Below, piece after piece: positions 5,336-6,057 of a stretch of DNA of 6,057 nt. Below the pieces are notes generated by a model. That model was not told the origin of the DNA. It was given only the letters and a program-made list of their open reading frames with translations, and searched no databases. Origin of the DNA: Clostridia bacterium (GTDB lineage: Bacteria > Bacillota > Clostridia > Oscillospirales > Butyricicoccaceae); NCBI GenBank assembly GCA_017552495.1, contig JAFZPW010000110.1:1-6057 (forward strand), read 5' to 3'. The number at the start of each line of letters is the position of its first letter. Position 1 is the first letter of the stretch. A program made the position numbers and the translations under genes.

Positions 5336-5423
5336 GGAGAGTTGTCCGAGTGGTCGAAGGTGCGGCACTCGAAATGCCGTAGACCGAAAGGTCTCTAGGG
5401 TTCGAATCCCTAACTCTCCGCCA
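5336..5423 (+). tRNA. tRNA-Ser (anticodon CGA)
   Basis: Class II serine tRNA reading UCG codons. Acceptor stem GGAGAGT (5336-5342) pairs with ACTCTCC (5413-5419), followed by discriminator G and an encoded CCA (5421-5423). The anticodon stem CGGCA/TGCCG encloses loop CTCGAAA with CGA at 5370-5372. The long variable arm AGACC-GAAA-GGTCT is typical of tRNA-Ser. The T arm is TAGGG-TTCGAAT-CCCTA. It is the only complete copy of three tandem heads and is probably transcribed from the promoter at 4889. Its 3' end borders the terminator and the integrase gene, a common integration-site arrangement. All helices are intact. Confidence 0.98.
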
Positions 5424-5428
5424 AAAAA

Positions 5429-5475
5429 CCCAGTCATATTAAGGCTTTGCGCCCATATGACTGGGCTTTCTTTTT
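5429..5475. terminator. Bidirectional intrinsic terminator between tRNA-Ser and the integrase
   Basis: A perfect 11-bp stem, CCCAGTCATAT (5429-5439) with ATATGACTGGG (5455-5465), has a 15-nt loop. On the plus strand CTTTCTTTTT follows (5466-5475), ending the tRNA transcript. On the minus strand TTTTTT follows (5423-5428), ending the integrase transcript. It begins only 5 nt after the tRNA CCA. Confidence 0.9.
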
Positions 5476-5494
5476 GCTGATCTGCCATAGCTGC

Positions 5495-5519
5495 ACATGA
5501 TTTTCGGCAAAAATCATGT
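5495..5519. repeat. Perfect 10-bp inverted repeat over the integrase stop codon
   Basis: ACATGATTTT (5495-5504) and AAAATCATGT (5510-5519) flank the 5-nt loop CGGCA. The right arm contains the integrase stop codon. Neither side has a T-tract, so it is not a standard terminator. It could protect the mRNA 3' end or be a protein-binding site near the element end. An 8-bp direct repeat, TCTGCCAT (5481-5488 and 5519-5526), lies around it. Confidence 0.6.
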
Positions 5520-6057
5520 CTGCCATCCGACGGTCTCTGTTTCCGGCAAGGTCAGAACATTGTCCATAACGTTTGCGGACGTAAGCTTGGACTTATAATC
5601 CAAGTGGCTGTAGATGTTCGCCGTGGTGCTGATGTCGCTGTGACCCAGCCATTCCTGAATCTGCTTCATGGGCACGTCGTTGGCCAGCAGCAGCGAGGCG
5701 CAGCTGTGCCGGAGATCGTGAAAACGGATATGCCGCAGGCCTTTCATCTCCAGCAGCTTACTGAAATTGCTGCTGAGATTCCGGGGATTGAAAATGTTCC
5801 CCATCGCATCCACGAACACATAACCGTCGTATTCCCGGTTGTAGCAGTTGCCGCAGATCCGCTTGTTTTCCTTCTGCTGCTCCTTCAAGGCCAGCAGCTT
5901 TTCCCGGATGTTGGCAACCAGAGGAAGAGAGCGCAGGCTGGATTTGGTTTTGGCGCGATCCGCGCAGACGATCTCACACTTGCCGTCTATCTTGGCATTT
6001 GTTACGATATGCCTGATGGTGATGGTGCCTCGCTCAAAGTCGATGGCGTCCCACCGC
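5514..6057 (-). CDS. int: Tyrosine-family site-specific integrase (C-terminal part)
   Basis: DNA integrase that moves a mobile element into and out of the chromosome by strand exchange through a 3'-phosphotyrosine link. The 180 visible residues are the catalytic domain; the frame is open to the window edge, so the N-terminal arm-binding and core-binding domains and the first catalytic Arg lie outside. The fragment starts RWDAIDFERGTITI, the stretch that normally follows the GLRxGE motif with that Arg. The beta-hairpin lysine is probably K36 or K38 (RAKTKSSLRSLPL). HDLRH (113-117) supplies the His and second Arg, WLGHS (136-140) the third-box His, and Y149 in TANIYSHL is the nucleophile. A TTG at 5888 is internal, not the real start. 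It converges on tRNA-Ser, with a shared terminator between them. The element it serves is unknown; the sequence resembles integrases of Firmicute phages and ICEs. Confidence 0.95.
   Translation of the reverse strand, partial: RWDAIDFERGTITIRHIVTNAKIDGKCEIVCADRAKTKSSLRSLPLVANIREKLLALKEQQKENKRICGNCYNREYDGYVFVDAMGNIFNPRNLSSNFSKLLEMKGLRHIRFHDLRHSCASLLLANDVPMKQIQEWLGHSDISTTANIYSHLDYKSKLTSANVMDNVLTLPETETVGWQT

Larger units (their letters stand above)
5424..6057. mobile_element. Probable end of an integrated element at tRNA-Ser
   Basis: A tyrosine integrase gene begins within about 90 nt of the 3' end of an intact tRNA gene, the usual layout at one end of a phage, ICE or island inserted in a tRNA. 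Only this end is in view. The element type, exact junction and second att site are not visible; the left boundary given is simply the base after the tRNA CCA. It is possible that the element reaches into the tRNA. Confidence 0.5.

Noticed and set aside
4976..5423. CRISPR array
   Set aside because: Period is 180 bp, with two long units and one tRNA. There are no short repeats with unique spacers and no cas gene in view.
5273..5488. A 71-codon minus-strand frame with GELGIRTLETF
   Set aside because: This peptide type is a known false call from the antisense strand of tRNA-Ser. It overlaps the intact tRNA and the terminator.

Overview
The window looks like chromosome of a fairly GC-rich Firmicute, most likely a Clostridia member such as Oscillospiraceae. 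Three things point there: the gene order SRP RNA - dnaX - ebfC - recR, which Bacillus and Clostridia share; an SRP RNA of the long type, with a 5' domain as well as the core hairpin; and RBSs of GGAGG type. The taxon is inferred from gene order and composition, not from a database match.

Layout. Positions 1-188 hold the first 62 codons of an unidentified protein (minus strand). A strong hairpin (209-234) separates it from recR (238-837). Next, all on the minus strand and read right to left, come dnaX (1240-2841, GTG start), ebfC (870-1199) and recR. Together they form a replication/recombination operon. Just upstream of dnaX, on the same strand, is the signal recognition particle RNA (about 2883-3117), with a near-consensus promoter (TTGAAA-17-TATAAT). 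That promoter's -35 box overlaps the stop codon of the next gene. That gene (3150-4787, minus) encodes a 545-residue two-domain protein joining a DUF4392 domain to a DUF1445 domain, the two halves of D-glutamate cyclase.

The stretch 4788-5513 has no protein gene but is dense in signals. Divergent promoters serve the cyclase gene (minus) and a plus-strand RNA unit. The RNA unit contains two tandem 180-bp repeats (4976-5155, 5156-5335), each starting with a tRNA-Ser-like 5' half, followed by an intact tRNA-Ser(CGA) with encoded CCA (5336-5423). It ends in a strong bidirectional terminator (5429-5475). A 10-bp perfect inverted repeat (5495-5519) then overlaps the stop codon of a tyrosine-family integrase (5514-6057, minus), whose N-terminus lies beyond the window. 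The integrase next to the tRNA 3' end marks the probable edge of an integrated element.

The most unusual part is the tRNA-Ser-headed 180-bp repeat array. The copies have lost the variable and T arms but keep the acceptor ends and a nested stem, and the non-tRNA part is better conserved than the tRNA part. Stacked integration scars, decayed tRNA duplicates and a tRNA-like RNA are all possible explanations.
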